In this document: piece after piece, positions 8,019 to 16,036 of the stretch
How the letters are laid out: each line of letters begins with the position of its first letter
Position numbering within the stretch: position 1 is the first letter of the stretch
Translations under genes and position numbers: made by a program
Assembly: GCA_031261485.1 (NCBI GenBank)
Contig: JAISJO010000073.1
Coordinates: forward strand, 1-38,316
From: Propionibacteriaceae bacterium
GTDB lineage: Bacteria; Actinomycetota; Actinomycetes; Propionibacteriales; Propionibacteriaceae
DNA length: 38,316 nt
Direction: 5' to 3'
The notes under the pieces: generated by a model
Told to the model about the DNA's origin: nothing
Databases searched by the model: none
What the model saw: only the letters and a program-made list of their open reading frames with translations

Positions 8019-8596
8019 GTCCAATTCTCTCTTGCGAATATAGCTCGCTCTTCAATGAGACATGAGTGTCGCTGTCAGAAGGTAGGTCCCTCTACGACTG
8101 CGCACCCCTGCCACCCTCAATCCCAATGCTAACACCGGCATATGCTCAAGGCTGAACGAGACAGAATGTATACCCCTTAACTTGCCATACGAGACAGAAT
8201 GAATAAACCCACGACATGTTCTCTTTGTCAGCCCGACGGCCAGCAAAGCCTCGGGTTGAGCCACGAACACCCCGCAGATGAAAGCAAAGCCCCGTGGGCC
8301 TCTACCCTCCAACAACTTGCCTGTTGTCCCTCAGCAGCCGGATCCGAAGCCAGCACCCGGCACCACCGAAGACAGAGAGGACCCTTCTGCCAAGAGTGAT
8401 GTGTCTCCACTGTGTTTGCGGCAGCGAATGCCTGCGGAATACGTAATGGAAAACCTGCAAAATCCGTACTCCGTGTTGTGCTTGTAGCACAAGGAGTTGT
8501 TGCTTGGCGGCAATATCCATGCAAAGATGTGCGCCTGAGACGGTTTCCACTCCAGAATCATCAATGGCCGAACGACATGCGGGGACACTTCTCCAG
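8019..8596. other. Non-coding stretch with cassette remnants
   Basis: No convincing gene. At 8113-8150 there is a piece (AATGCTAACACCGGC...) matching the region after ATPase 3' ends at 5525 and 11007. It joins directly to a degenerate pair of CGAGACAGAATGTATAC-type motifs (8157-8173 and 8190-8207). The arrangement looks like an ATPase gene deleted between its promoter and its end. An ACATGTTCTCT repeat follows at 8214. A hairpin with arms ACTCC..TTGTGC and GCACAAGGAGT is near 8470-8500. Short open frames here have no recognisable features. Confidence 0.55.
8157..8207. repeat. Degenerate paired CGAGACAGAATGTATAC motif
   Basis: Second copy of the paired motif seen at 6096-6145: CGAGACAGAATGTATAC at 8157-8173 and CGAGACAGAATGAATAA at 8190 onward, with the same 33-base phase and the same downstream CCACGACATGTT. 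The palindrome is lost. It is no longer next to a gene. Confidence 0.5.
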
Positions 8597-10015
8597 CTAG
8601 AGCGCAAATAGGTCATCCATGATGACCTCCGACTGTATTGACGCAAAATATCCCTTCCGTGCTAGTCCATAGGTAGTGACCATTGTCAGATGTAGAGCCT
8701 TTACGGTGCCGGTCTCCTCCTGGAACGCGGATCGTTTTCTTTGTAAGTCCTTGTCGTAGGCACTGTCGATTGTGAATGGGTGCTTGGTGTATTTCATTTC
8801 ACACAGATTAATCACGCTGTCTCGGCGGTCAAGCAACAGATCGATTTGCGCACCGGGCGTTGAATTTCGACTACGCCAAGCTCTTGTGAGAGTGGATACT
8901 CCTTGGATGCCGAGTTTCGCCTTGATTTGTGGAATGTGTCTCATACATACCTGTTCAAACGCAAGACCGCTCCAAGCCCGGTGTCCCCCATCCTCAAGGT
9001 AGTTCGTCCAAAAGTTCTCATCTTTGTCGTTGTTATGCCTCATGAAACGCAGGTAAAACAGAGTGAACTGGTCAATGAGCCGATAGTAGCCGCCATTCCT
9101 GGGCAGCTGAAAGTCTGAGTACCGCTCAATGAGGCCACACTGCTCCAGTTCGGTCAAGGCTGCTGACAGGTGACCCCCGGCAGGGATCTTGCTGGACGCA
9201 ATAATCTCGTCGCGAGTCATGCCAGACGGTTTCCTGGCTAGGGTCTCAACAATTTTGATGTGCCGTTCAAAGTTGGTGAACAGTGAGCGGTACAGTTCCA
9301 TGAACTCGTCTTTGAGCATCGCTTCATTGGCAAAGCACAATCGATCAATATTCTGAGAAAGACCAAAACTCTTATCAAATAGATCGAGATAGTACGGAAT
9401 CCCGCCAAAAACCATATAGCTTTCCAACTGCTGGTAGCGATTCATGACCACCCCACGACTCGCAAAGAACTCCTCACAATCATGCAAAGAGAACGGTTCC
9501 AGCAAGATCTTGCCGGTCACTCGATTGTGCAGTCCACCTCTGTTGCTGAATATCTTCTTCGCAATCCATGAGGCAGCAGAGCCGCACACAATCAGCATCA
9601 TGGCTGGCTGTGCGGAGGCCCAAGAATTCCAAAAATAGTCAAACGCTTCAACGAAACCTGATCGTGGCGTTCCCAGCCAGGGAAGCTCATCAATGAAGAC
9701 TATACATCTACCGTTGCCCATTTTCCCTTGAAGCAACTCCCTCAGTCTGGCGAAAGCGCTCGACCAATCCTTGGACGGCCCAGTGTCCCGATGACCGTAC
9801 TCTCTCAAAGCCTGATCGAAGTTACGCAACTGCCCCTTCTTCGTTTCTCCCACTAGGCCCGTGAAATAGAAATCAAAGTTGTTGTCAAAATACTCCTTGA
9901 CGAGATAGGTCTTGCCAACACGTCTGCGCCCATAGACCACCAACAGTTCGGGGCGACCGGACTCAAAGTAGCGTTGAAGCTCGCGCTTCTCTCGTTGCCT
10001 ACCTATTATCTGCAC
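8597..10015 (-). CDS. AAA+ ATPase of the ATPase_2/DUF234 kind (COG1672-like)
   Basis: 472 aa. STAND-like/archaeal-type ATPase: IIGRQREKRELQRYF, Walker A YGRRRVGKTYLV, Walker B CIVFIDELPWLG, sensor-like MLIVCGSAASWI, then the family's GRILLEPFSLHDCEEFF-like block (GKILLEPFSLHDCEEFF) and FGGIPYYLDLFD. A winged helix follows (MTRDEIIASSKIPAGGHLSAAL). The C-terminal DUF234/PD-(D/E)xK-like region contains GAQIDLLLDRRDSVINLCEMKYTK, whose D...ExK arrangement resembles a nuclease core. Function is not established; such genes are common in mobile regions. The GTG start is chosen because a perfect AGGAGG lies 7 bases before it; the ATG 16 codons upstream has no ribosome site. It stands alone between two type-2 DUF6273 operons. 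Confidence 0.88.
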   Translation of the reverse strand: MQIIGRQREKRELQRYFESGRPELLVVYGRRRVGKTYLVKEYFDNNFDFYFTGLVGETKKGQLRNFDQALREYGHRDTGPSKDWSSAFARLRELLQGKMGNGRCIVFIDELPWLGTPRSGFVEAFDYFWNSWASAQPAMMLIVCGSAASWIAKKIFSNRGGLHNRVTGKILLEPFSLHDCEEFFASRGVVMNRYQQLESYMVFGGIPYYLDLFDKSFGLSQNIDRLCFANEAMLKDEFMELYRSLFTNFERHIKIVETLARKPSGMTRDEIIASSKIPAGGHLSAALTELEQCGLIERYSDFQLPRNGGYYRLIDQFTLFYLRFMRHNNDKDENFWTNYLEDGGHRAWSGLAFEQVCMRHIPQIKAKLGIQGVSTLTRAWRSRNSTPGAQIDLLLDRRDSVINLCEMKYTKHPFTIDSAYDKDLQRKRSAFQEETGTVKALHLTMVTTYGLARKGYFASIQSEVIMDDLFAL

Positions 10016-10066
10016 GCCGAATCCTCCTGCTGTGACATCTACCCTATGGCTTGATGGTAACACTTA

Positions 10067-10106
10067 AGCGTCCAAAAGTAGGAGAATCAGCCATGTTTTG
10101 GACGCT
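10067..10106. promoter_or_regulatory. Inverted repeat upstream of the ATPase_2 gene
   Basis: Perfect 11-bp inverted repeat AGCGTCCAAAA / TTTTGGACGCT with an 18-base spacer, 50-90 bases upstream of the GTG start at 10015. The position fits an operator or 5' hairpin for that gene; GTCCAAA recurs at 10143-10149. Confidence 0.5.
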
Positions 10107-10153
10107 CTAGATGCCGGTATTGGGGGAATCTATCGATATGTACGTCCAAACTC

Positions 10154-10181
10154 TAGCGTCTTCCCCACGAAAGGGACGCTA
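10154..10181. repeat. Hairpin overlapping the stop codon of a type-2 DUF6273 gene
   Basis: TAGCGTC (10154-10160) pairs perfectly with GACGCTA (10175-10181), with an inner CCC/GGG. One arm contains the TAG stop of the gene at 10179-10907. The same location after the gene at 12484 holds a related CCCC-TTAT-GGGG hairpin, and both share the flank CCAAACTCTAG...CTTCCCCA with the 3' end of the AAA_14 gene ending at 12474. No U-tract follows. A hairpin just past the variable region is reminiscent of the structure needed for DGR homing, or it may simply end transcription. Confidence 0.5.
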
Positions 10182-10907
10182 CGCGTTCAGGTCGAGCCAC
10201 AAAGCCGGGCGCACGCCGCCAGCCCCGCTGACAATGATGCCACCGCCGAAGACATGGCCGTAGTCGAGCACGTAAGCCGCATCGATCTTGGTGTAGCCAG
10301 GCGAACGAAGCCACCACCAACGCGCCCTCCCTAGATACGTCGCAACTCGTTGGCCAGTTGTCGCGAAATAGACCTGAGCTTCTTCCTCACTCAGCAGGAA
10401 CACGCAGTCTTTCCCTCCATCGATTGGCGCTTCGAGCACTCGACTTCGGACATGGGCGGGAAGGCTCGCGTAGAACTCCCCGTTCAACCAGGCACGCAGA
10501 GAACTCCTCTGCCACTGGTTGGAACCTCCCGTGTCGAACGGCTTCTGCACCATGAGCTGGCTTGAAATAACCAGCGCTCTACCGGCCCCTTCATCCAGAT
10601 CCAGCAACTGCCATTCGACGACTCCGCGTTGGCCGGACAAACTCAGCACGTCCCAGCCAAGGGTCTCAATCTTGCCTCTGACCTCTGCAATCTGCTGGTC
10701 GAGTTCGCGCACTTTGCTCGCAGCATAATCACCGAGTCTGCCCCCAGCAAACACACTGAGGTTGCTCCTCGACCGAGCCAACTCCGACATCCGACTATTC
10801 AGCGCAGCCTCTTCATCCTCAATCGCCCTTAGTCGCCCAACCGCATCTTCCGACACGGCTCCGCCATTGAGTTCTTCAATCTTGCGAAGCGCAGTTGCCC
10901 TATCCAT
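10179..10907 (-). CDS. DUF6273-domain protein, type 2 (coiled-coil N-terminus)
   Basis: 242 aa. Coiled-coil residues 1-95 (ATALRKIEELNGG, LNSRMSELARSRSNL, VRELDQQIAEVRGKIETLGWD), then VEWQLLDLDEGAGRALVIS, QKPFDTGGSNQWQRSSLRAWLNGEFYASLP, AHVRSRVLEAPIDGGKDCVFLLS, VYFATTGQRVATYLG, WWWLRSPG and GGVRPALWLDLNA. The variable segment is about 10221-10290. The glutamine normally at variable position 3 is replaced by AAG (lysine), and the segment is three codons shorter than in the gene at 17885. Start: ATG of MDRATAL after GAGGGGGGAA. It appears monocistronic; the 3' end forms the hairpin described separately. Confidence 0.87.
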   Translation of the reverse strand: MDRATALRKIEELNGGAVSEDAVGRLRAIEDEEAALNSRMSELARSRSNLSVFAGGRLGDYAASKVRELDQQIAEVRGKIETLGWDVLSLSGQRGVVEWQLLDLDEGAGRALVISSQLMVQKPFDTGGSNQWQRSSLRAWLNGEFYASLPAHVRSRVLEAPIDGGKDCVFLLSEEEAQVYFATTGQRVATYLGRARWWWLRSPGYTKIDAAYVLDYGHVFGGGIIVSGAGGVRPALWLDLNA

Positions 10908-11160
10908 TGCCAGTTCCCCCCTCAAAGATATGTCTCACTCGTTAGGGCCACCCCACGGGAGTCAACTCGTAGCCCTTTGGACCTACTTCCCGATTTCACT
11001 CCCCATGCTAACACCGGCTTGTACTCTTGCCCCCTCAGGTGCCAATCAGGCAGGCGATCATCGGAATCTTCTAGAGCCTGCACTCGCGCCGCGTGGTACT
11101 CTATACATAGTCTCCATAGGAGAAAATGTAACATCTGACGTAAGACTATAGGGAGATGAC
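10908..11160. other. Intergenic region with ATPase 3'-end remnant and divergent promoters
   Basis: Positions 11003-11065 match 5525-5590 (GCTAACACCGGCTTGT...CCCCCTCAGGTG). On the minus strand they read ATGATCGCCTGCCTGATTGG then ACC TGA, the decayed end of a DUF4143-type gene (compare MLAYLTDT). The distance to the downstream type-2 start is about the same in both loci. At 11090-11160 lies the promoter region of the AAA_14 gene on the plus strand, with CTATACATAGTCTCC and GGAG before the start. Confidence 0.5.
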
Positions 11161-12474
11161 ATGGACAGAAGTATCCTGGCGGATCTCCAGGCTTGGAAGA
11201 CGAAGGCGCATCGCAAGCCTCTCATCATCGATGGGGCTCGTCAGGTGGGGAAAACCTGGGTGATGAAGCACTTCGCGGAAGCCAGCTTCAAGGATTTCCT
11301 GTACATCAACTTCGACCATCTGGCCTATCTGGACTATCACAAGATATTCACTTCCGGGCATGGAGTGGGGAAGATCATCGAGCTCCTGGAGTTCGAAAGC
11401 GGGATGCGGATCACACCAGGACAGACGCTCTTGGTCTTCGACGAGATACAGGAAGTCCCCGCAGCTCTGAGCGGACTCAAGTATTTCAATGAGGAAATGC
11501 CTGACCAACACATCATCTGCGCCGGTTCTCAGATGGGTATCGCTTTGCACCAAGGAACGTCATTTCCTGTCGGCAATGTGGACACTATCAACATGCTCCC
11601 CATGTCATTCAACGAGTTCCTCCATGCGACAGGCAGCGGAAAGTACGCCGAACTGATTGAGGACGGCAACCTCGATATGGTGGTGCAGCTTCATGAGAAG
11701 TATCTTGAGCTGCTGAAGACATACATCTATGTGGGTGGAATGCCGGAGGCAGTACAGCGGTACAGCGACGGAGAAGACCTGGAAGCCATCAGAGAATTGC
11801 AGTATCAGCTTCTCAACAACTTTCGCGCGGATTTCTCCAAACATGCACCAGCGGCCTTGATTTCCAAGCTCAATCTCGTCTGGGATTCGATACCGCGCCA
11901 GCTGGCGAAAGAGAACAAGAAATACGTCTGGTCCGTCATCCGCAAAGGCGCCAGGGCAAGCGAGTTCGAGAACGCCATCCAGTGGCTGGAAGACTGTGGT
12001 CTCGTCCATAGAGTGAGTCAGTTGTCAGTACCAGAACTGCCACTAGCGGCCTATGCCGCACCCGACACTTTCAAGGTGTACTCCCTCGACATCGGGCTGC
12101 TAGCGGCACAAGCCGGTGTCAGCGCAAAGATGATATTCGATGGATCCGGTGTTTACACTCAGTTCAAAGGCACCCTGGCGGAACAGTTCGCGCTACAAGA
12201 AATGAAACATCACCACAAACGGCTCTTCTACTGGACCGGGACAAGCTCAGAAATCGCCTTTGTCATCCAATCCGACAATCACGCCATCCCCATTGAAGTA
12301 AAGTCAGGAGAAAACCTCAACGCCAAGAGCCTGCGCGCCTACCAGGACAAGTACCATCCGATCCGCGCCTACAAGCTCTCCATGCTTCCCTACCGCGAAA
12401 ATGAGATCGTCATCAATCTCCCGCTCTATTTGGCGAGCTTGATACACGGCCAAACTCTAGAGCCTTCCCCATAA
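11161..12474 (+). CDS. AAA_14/DUF4143 family ATPase
   Basis: 437 aa, full length for the family. N-terminal P-loop domain: Walker A IIDGARQVGKTWVMKHFAE, Walker B TLLVFDEIQEVP, sensor HIICAGSQMGIAL, then the family motif VGNVDTINMLPMSFNEFL and YIYVGGMPEAVQRY. The C-terminal DUF4143 part has the winged-helix segment AIQWLEDCGLVHRV, FKVYSLDIGLLAAQAG, the FKGTLAEQFALQEMK helix and the restriction-endonuclease-like IPIEVKSGENLNAKSL. The glutamate/lysine pair EVKSG is intact. The family is poorly understood and spreads with mobile regions. GGAG precedes the ATG by 5 bases. It converges on the type-1 DUF6273 gene ending at 12484, 9 bases beyond its stop, and is the only intact AAA_14 copy; it is not the same subtype as the remnant at 5556-6090. 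Confidence 0.9.
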   Translation: MDRSILADLQAWKTKAHRKPLIIDGARQVGKTWVMKHFAEASFKDFLYINFDHLAYLDYHKIFTSGHGVGKIIELLEFESGMRITPGQTLLVFDEIQEVPAALSGLKYFNEEMPDQHIICAGSQMGIALHQGTSFPVGNVDTINMLPMSFNEFLHATGSGKYAELIEDGNLDMVVQLHEKYLELLKTYIYVGGMPEAVQRYSDGEDLEAIRELQYQLLNNFRADFSKHAPAALISKLNLVWDSIPRQLAKENKKYVWSVIRKGARASEFENAIQWLEDCGLVHRVSQLSVPELPLAAYAAPDTFKVYSLDIGLLAAQAGVSAKMIFDGSGVYTQFKGTLAEQFALQEMKHHHKRLFYWTGTSSEIAFVIQSDNHAIPIEVKSGENLNAKSLRAYQDKYHPIRAYKLSMLPYRENEIVINLPLYLASLIHGQTLEPSP

Positions 12475-12483
12475 GGGGGGACG

Positions 12484-13050
12484 CTACGCCTTCAAGTCAA
12501 GCCACAAAGCCGGGCGCACGCAGCCGCCGACGCCGTTGCCAAGGCCGCCGTCGTCGTAGACTGCGTAACCGGAGTCGTCGACACCGCCGTCGCCGTGCAC
12601 GAGAGCAGCGCGGCTCTGGCGGTAGCCAGGCGAACGAAGCCACCACCAACCCGCAGAGCCATTGAAGCGCGCAACACGAGTATTGTTATCCTTCAAGTGC
12701 TGTGCGACCTCATCCAGCGACAAGAGGAACACCCGATCTTTCGTTGAGTTCCCGCTTTTCGTTTCATACTCTTTGTTGTCTGGATTCGGAATAGTCACTT
12801 CATTCACCCGCGACTTGACCTGAGCGGGAAGAGAAGCGAAAAACGCACCGTTCAACCATTTTCGCAGCGAACAGCCCTCCCAAGTGACATCCCCGCCCGG
12901 CTCATGATACGGCTTCTGAGCGACGATGTCCCTCGTGATAAACAAAGCACGCCTGTTCGTCTGGTCCACACTCAATGCGAGCCACTCGGGCTCACCCCCG
13001 ACATTCACTGTCGCCTCGGCCTCTCGCAAGAACCGCTCATCATCCGTCAT
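12484..13050 (-). CDS. DUF6273-domain protein, type 1, with extended hypervariable segment
   Basis: 188 aa. DDERFLREAEATVNVGGEPEWLAL, RRALFITRDIVAQKPYH, VTWEGCSLRKWLNGAFFASLPAQVKSRVNEVT, KDRVFLLSLDEVAQHL, GWWWLRSPG, CVRPALWLDLKA. The variable segment (about 12520-12625) is the longest in the set, with seven to eight extra Gly/Asn/Asp codons (GGLGNGVGG) before CVRP, where siblings have GVRP. The 24 bases encoding WWWLRSPG are identical to those in the type-2 gene at 10179 although the rest of the two genes is only distantly related. A single ATG start; no strong Shine-Dalgarno beyond GGGTCGAGAG. It is convergent with the AAA_14 gene and has no same-strand neighbour nearby. Confidence 0.86.
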   Translation of the reverse strand: MTDDERFLREAEATVNVGGEPEWLALSVDQTNRRALFITRDIVAQKPYHEPGGDVTWEGCSLRKWLNGAFFASLPAQVKSRVNEVTIPNPDNKEYETKSGNSTKDRVFLLSLDEVAQHLKDNNTRVARFNGSAGWWWLRSPGYRQSRAALVHGDGGVDDSGYAVYDDGGLGNGVGGCVRPALWLDLKA

Positions 13051-13192
13051 CGTCTCTCGACCCTTTTCCGGGATTCACCGCCATTGAGACATACCACATG
13101 CTACCCGTTCGGGGAGCAACAGACCGCAGAGGGCAGACCGCCTACCGACGACATATTCTCTTTGCCAACCAACGGGGCTGCGGACACAAGGG

Positions 13193-13290
13193 GGTCCTTT
13201 TTGTCTTGAGAAACAAGATCAGTGCTAGGCGGCCCCAACAAGATGATGGTTCGTGACTCTTCCCCTTGCCAACCGCAAGACAAAAGGACC
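13193..13290. repeat. MITE-like element (copy 1)
   Basis: Terminal inverted repeats GGTCCTTTTTGTCTTG (13193-13208) and CAAGACAAAAGGACC (13276-13290) enclose about 67 bases. An element with the same terminal repeats is at 17372-17467. No coding capacity. Confidence 0.55.
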
Positions 13291-13293
13291 GAT

Positions 13294-13444
13294 GTCCCCT
13301 TTTTGTCCCCTTTCCAGTCAGCCTATGTCTCAGGTCAGCCAGGCCATCACGCACCTCAACGAGATTGCGCGGCTAGAGGCCAAGGCACAAGGTTATCCGC
13401 TGCTTTACTGAGGACAAAAGGGTACTGGGGGACAAAAAGGGGAC
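13294..13444. repeat. Second inverted-repeat element adjoining the MITE-like element
   Basis: GTCCCCTTTTTGTCCCC (13294-13310) is the exact reverse complement of the segment at 13428-13444. The 117 bases between contain no recognisable gene. The arms share the GGNCC-poly(A)-GTC theme with the neighbouring element, so the two may be nested or related. Confidence 0.5.
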
Positions 13445-13495
13445 GGTCCCCCTTCCTTCCAGAACAAGATGTAATCGAGCCCCACCACCCAGTCC

Positions 13496-13523
13496 AAAAG
13501 AACACCTCGAAACCTTGTTCTTT
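13496..13523 (-). terminator. Rho-independent terminator after the ABC ATPase gene
   Basis: Read on the minus strand: stem AAAGAACA / TGTTCTTT with a small inner AGG loop region, followed by TTTT, 7 bases beyond the stop at 13531. Confidence 0.6.
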
Positions 13524-13530
13524 GTCTTAC

Positions 13531-14253
13531 TCATGATTCTACATCGCTCGGCTGCCCACTTGAGCCTTCTATTGCCGTCTGGTTCCGACGACGAGTCTTC
13601 TTGGGTTTCACAGCCTCCGCCTTCAGTCGGTACACCTCGTCCACGCAGTCCACGACCTCAGGAGAGTGGGTAACAACAATGACGCACTTCCCTTCGTCAG
13701 CCAAGTCTCCCAACATGGACACTATGTCATTCTGTGTTGCCAGATCAAGGTTGCCTGTCGGTTCGTCGGCCAGAATGACCTTTGGATCGTAAGACAGGGC
13801 TCGCGCGATGGCGACCCTCTGCTGCTCCCCACCCGAGAGCTTGAGAACCCGCCTCGTGGCCAGAGACTCGTCTAGTCCCACCTTGTCGAGTAGAGCCATT
13901 GCGTGGTCACGACGATGGTCAATCCTCTTACCCGAGGCCCGCATCCCCAACTCGACATTCTCCACAGCAGTCAGGTGAGGCAGCAAGTTAAAGCTCTGGA
14001 AGACTACACCCACGTCGTGACTACGGTAGCGGTAGCGATCGAGCGTGGCCAGGTCGTGCCCGTTGAAAAGCACCGCTCCACCGGTCGGGTTGGTGAGGCC
14101 CGCGAGGAGGGATAGCAGAGTTGTTTTCCCTGCACCCGAGCGGCCTGTGACTGCATACAACCTGCTCTCTTCAAAACCCCAGGTGAGGTCGGTTAGGACA
14201 CACTTGAGTCCATCGTATGAATAGGAGACGTCGTTTAGTTCTAATATAGACAT
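13531..14253 (-). CDS. ABC transporter ATP-binding protein (MacB/LolD type)
   Basis: 240 aa. Nucleotide-binding subunit of a type VII (mechanotransmission) ABC system. Walker A GRSGAGKTTLLS, Q-loop FQSFNLLPHLTAVENVELGMR, signature LSGGEQQRVAIARAL, Walker B VILADEPTGNLD, H-loop CVIVVTHSPEVVDCVDEV. The C-terminal tail is basic and Ser-rich (KPKKTRRRNQ). It starts 15 bases after the permease stop and forms a two-gene operon with it. The substrate cannot be told from sequence; systems of this layout in Gram-positives export peptides or lipids or mediate antimicrobial peptide resistance. The promoter is presumably upstream of the permease gene. Confidence 0.93.
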   Translation of the reverse strand: MSILELNDVSYSYDGLKCVLTDLTWGFEESRLYAVTGRSGAGKTTLLSLLAGLTNPTGGAVLFNGHDLATLDRYRYRSHDVGVVFQSFNLLPHLTAVENVELGMRASGKRIDHRRDHAMALLDKVGLDESLATRRVLKLSGGEQQRVAIARALSYDPKVILADEPTGNLDLATQNDIVSMLGDLADEGKCVIVVTHSPEVVDCVDEVYRLKAEAVKPKKTRRRNQTAIEGSSGQPSDVES

Positions 14254-14268
14254 TGTTCATACCTTCTT

Positions 14269-15918
14269 TCAGGAACGGTTGGCAAGGATTGAGAGAGGCT
14301 CATATCTCATAACGAATACGATGGAGACAAGTGAAGCTACTAGGGCAAGGCCCAACCCGATGCCCGCCATGTGGAGGATCACGTTCCAGTCGAGAGTGGC
14401 ATTGATCTGGTCGAGGTAGGACACTGCATTCTGTCCGAAGACATTGCTGAAGCCACCACCGCCCATACTGGGCATACCCTGTGAGGCAGCGATTCCGCCG
14501 CCGGGTCTCCCGAAATTCGTCTCCACGCTTTCCTCCTGGGCTATTTGGGCCGCGACTTGGGATTCGAGCAGATGGTCGGCCACAGGAACAGAAGCTGCCG
14601 CTCCAATTCCCAGGCCTGCCACCAAACCGAAAACGACAACAAGGAACATCTCCACCACCAACTGCAAAGCAACCTTGGGTTTCGAGATTCCGATAGCGGT
14701 CAAGACACCCACTTCATACTTCCGCTCGCGGATGGTGAGCATAGCGATGGCCACAAGGACGACCCCACCGACTCCCAAGACGACGAGCAAGAGCGTATTG
14801 GCAAAACTGACAAGATTATTCAGAGGGACGAGGCTTGCCTGATAAGAATCAAGGTCTGTGCTCGTTACACTATAGGCCTCACCCAGCCCATCTTCACGAA
14901 CTTGCGTTGTGAATGTGTCGTAGTTCTCAGGGCTAGCGAAAACGTAGGTTGAAGAAATCGTCGCCACGAGCCCGGTGGAGATCTCTTGTCCCATTTGATC
15001 GGTGGTGGTCGTTGCCTGCGCCTGAGACTCGTCTGAGATGGACTGCAAGGTGGGATAAGACACGATGAGACGGTTGGCCGAATCCTGGGATGTGGAAAAG
15101 ATCATTCCCCCATCGCTTTGGGCGCTGGCCTGATCATCGTGATAAATACCCGCGATAGTCACAGTGTAGGTCTCTTCTAGCGCCGCTGGGTTGGCCACCG
15201 TCACGGTGTCCCCCACCGACAAGGAGTTGTATGCTGCGAACTCATCAGAGATGAGGCATTCATTGTCGGCGCGCATGAGGTCGATCATTGCCCCGCTCAC
15301 GATGGACTGGGTACCGGAAACGAAACCTGTCATGGCTGACTCAGAGCCATATCCCGTGACTTGCAGGTCCCCCATAGAGCGCCCACCAAATGACACGGGG
15401 CCTCCCGAACCGAAGTTGCCCCCGCTTCCACCAGAGCCGCCCGGGAACCCATTGACAGGATCGAACTGATCAGTCGAGGTGTCTGTCGAAGCAGTGGAAT
15501 CACCCGTGGAAGTGGCGGACTGGGTAGACACAGGTTCGATGTCACCGGTGGTATCCACCGAGATCGACCCCGAATAGAGGAAGTCTTGCACAGAGTCTTT
15601 AGCCGCGTAAGTCTTCAACTCATCCAGAGTCAGATCGGGATAACTAGAGAATACTCCCTGGAAATTGGGACGGCCTTCTGCGGTGTCTGTCGTATTCGTC
15701 TGGGATGTGGCATCCTCCATGAGTTTCTGTCGATCTAAACCGATAGTCGCAGTGATAGTGAGAGACTCCCTGCCCGACTCCTCAGCTTCTGACGCGGACG
15801 ACTTGATGGCCAGCGCCACCGAAGCCGCACCCGCAATACAAGCAACAATGAGGAATAGGAGGAGATTGCGCCCCAAGGAGCGAGTCAGTGATTTCCATGC
15901 GTTCGTAAGTATGAGCAT
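14269..15918 (-). CDS. ABC transporter permease, MacB/FtsX family
   Basis: 549 aa. An N-terminal membrane helix (LLLFLIVACIAGAASVALAI) is followed by a large extracytoplasmic MacB-PCD-like domain (residues about 45-390) rich in Ser/Thr and with a Gly-rich stretch (PGGSGGSGGNFGSGG). Three C-terminal membrane helices form the FtsX domain (LLLVVLGVGGVVLVAIAML, LVVEMFLVVVFGLVAGLGIG, ILHMAGIGLGLALVASLVSI). A second Gly/Met-rich insert (GGGIAASQGMPSMGGGGF) lies in the loop before the last helix. The ATG of MLILTNAWKSLTRS is taken as the start because it begins at the typical basic N-terminus; the frame is open 16 codons further upstream without a better ribosome site. Confidence 0.88.
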   Translation of the reverse strand: MLILTNAWKSLTRSLGRNLLLFLIVACIAGAASVALAIKSSASEAEESGRESLTITATIGLDRQKLMEDATSQTNTTDTAEGRPNFQGVFSSYPDLTLDELKTYAAKDSVQDFLYSGSISVDTTGDIEPVSTQSATSTGDSTASTDTSTDQFDPVNGFPGGSGGSGGNFGSGGPVSFGGRSMGDLQVTGYGSESAMTGFVSGTQSIVSGAMIDLMRADNECLISDEFAAYNSLSVGDTVTVANPAALEETYTVTIAGIYHDDQASAQSDGGMIFSTSQDSANRLIVSYPTLQSISDESQAQATTTTDQMGQEISTGLVATISSTYVFASPENYDTFTTQVREDGLGEAYSVTSTDLDSYQASLVPLNNLVSFANTLLLVVLGVGGVVLVAIAMLTIRERKYEVGVLTAIGISKPKVALQLVVEMFLVVVFGLVAGLGIGAAASVPVADHLLESQVAAQIAQEESVETNFGRPGGGIAASQGMPSMGGGGFSNVFGQNAVSYLDQINATLDWNVILHMAGIGLGLALVASLVSIVFVMRYEPLSILANRS

Positions 15919-16036
15919 GGAACCAGGAGAGCAGGCCACCTCTAAGAAACCACTAATAAACGGCATTCATCCGCGAGCCACATCGGCCATTTCTCGGAAC
16001 GTCTGGACGACTTGATTGGGATCAGCCCACGTACCG

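Noticed and set aside
6915..8132. Plus-strand open frame of 405 codons
   Set aside because: Lies opposite two DUF6273-family genes with conserved motifs; the composition (Arg/Thr/His-rich) is that of an antisense shadow.
8302..8646. Short open frames in the 8.0-8.6 kb gap
   Set aside because: Several overlapping frames on both strands, none with a ribosome site or recognisable domain; better read as decayed cassette DNA.
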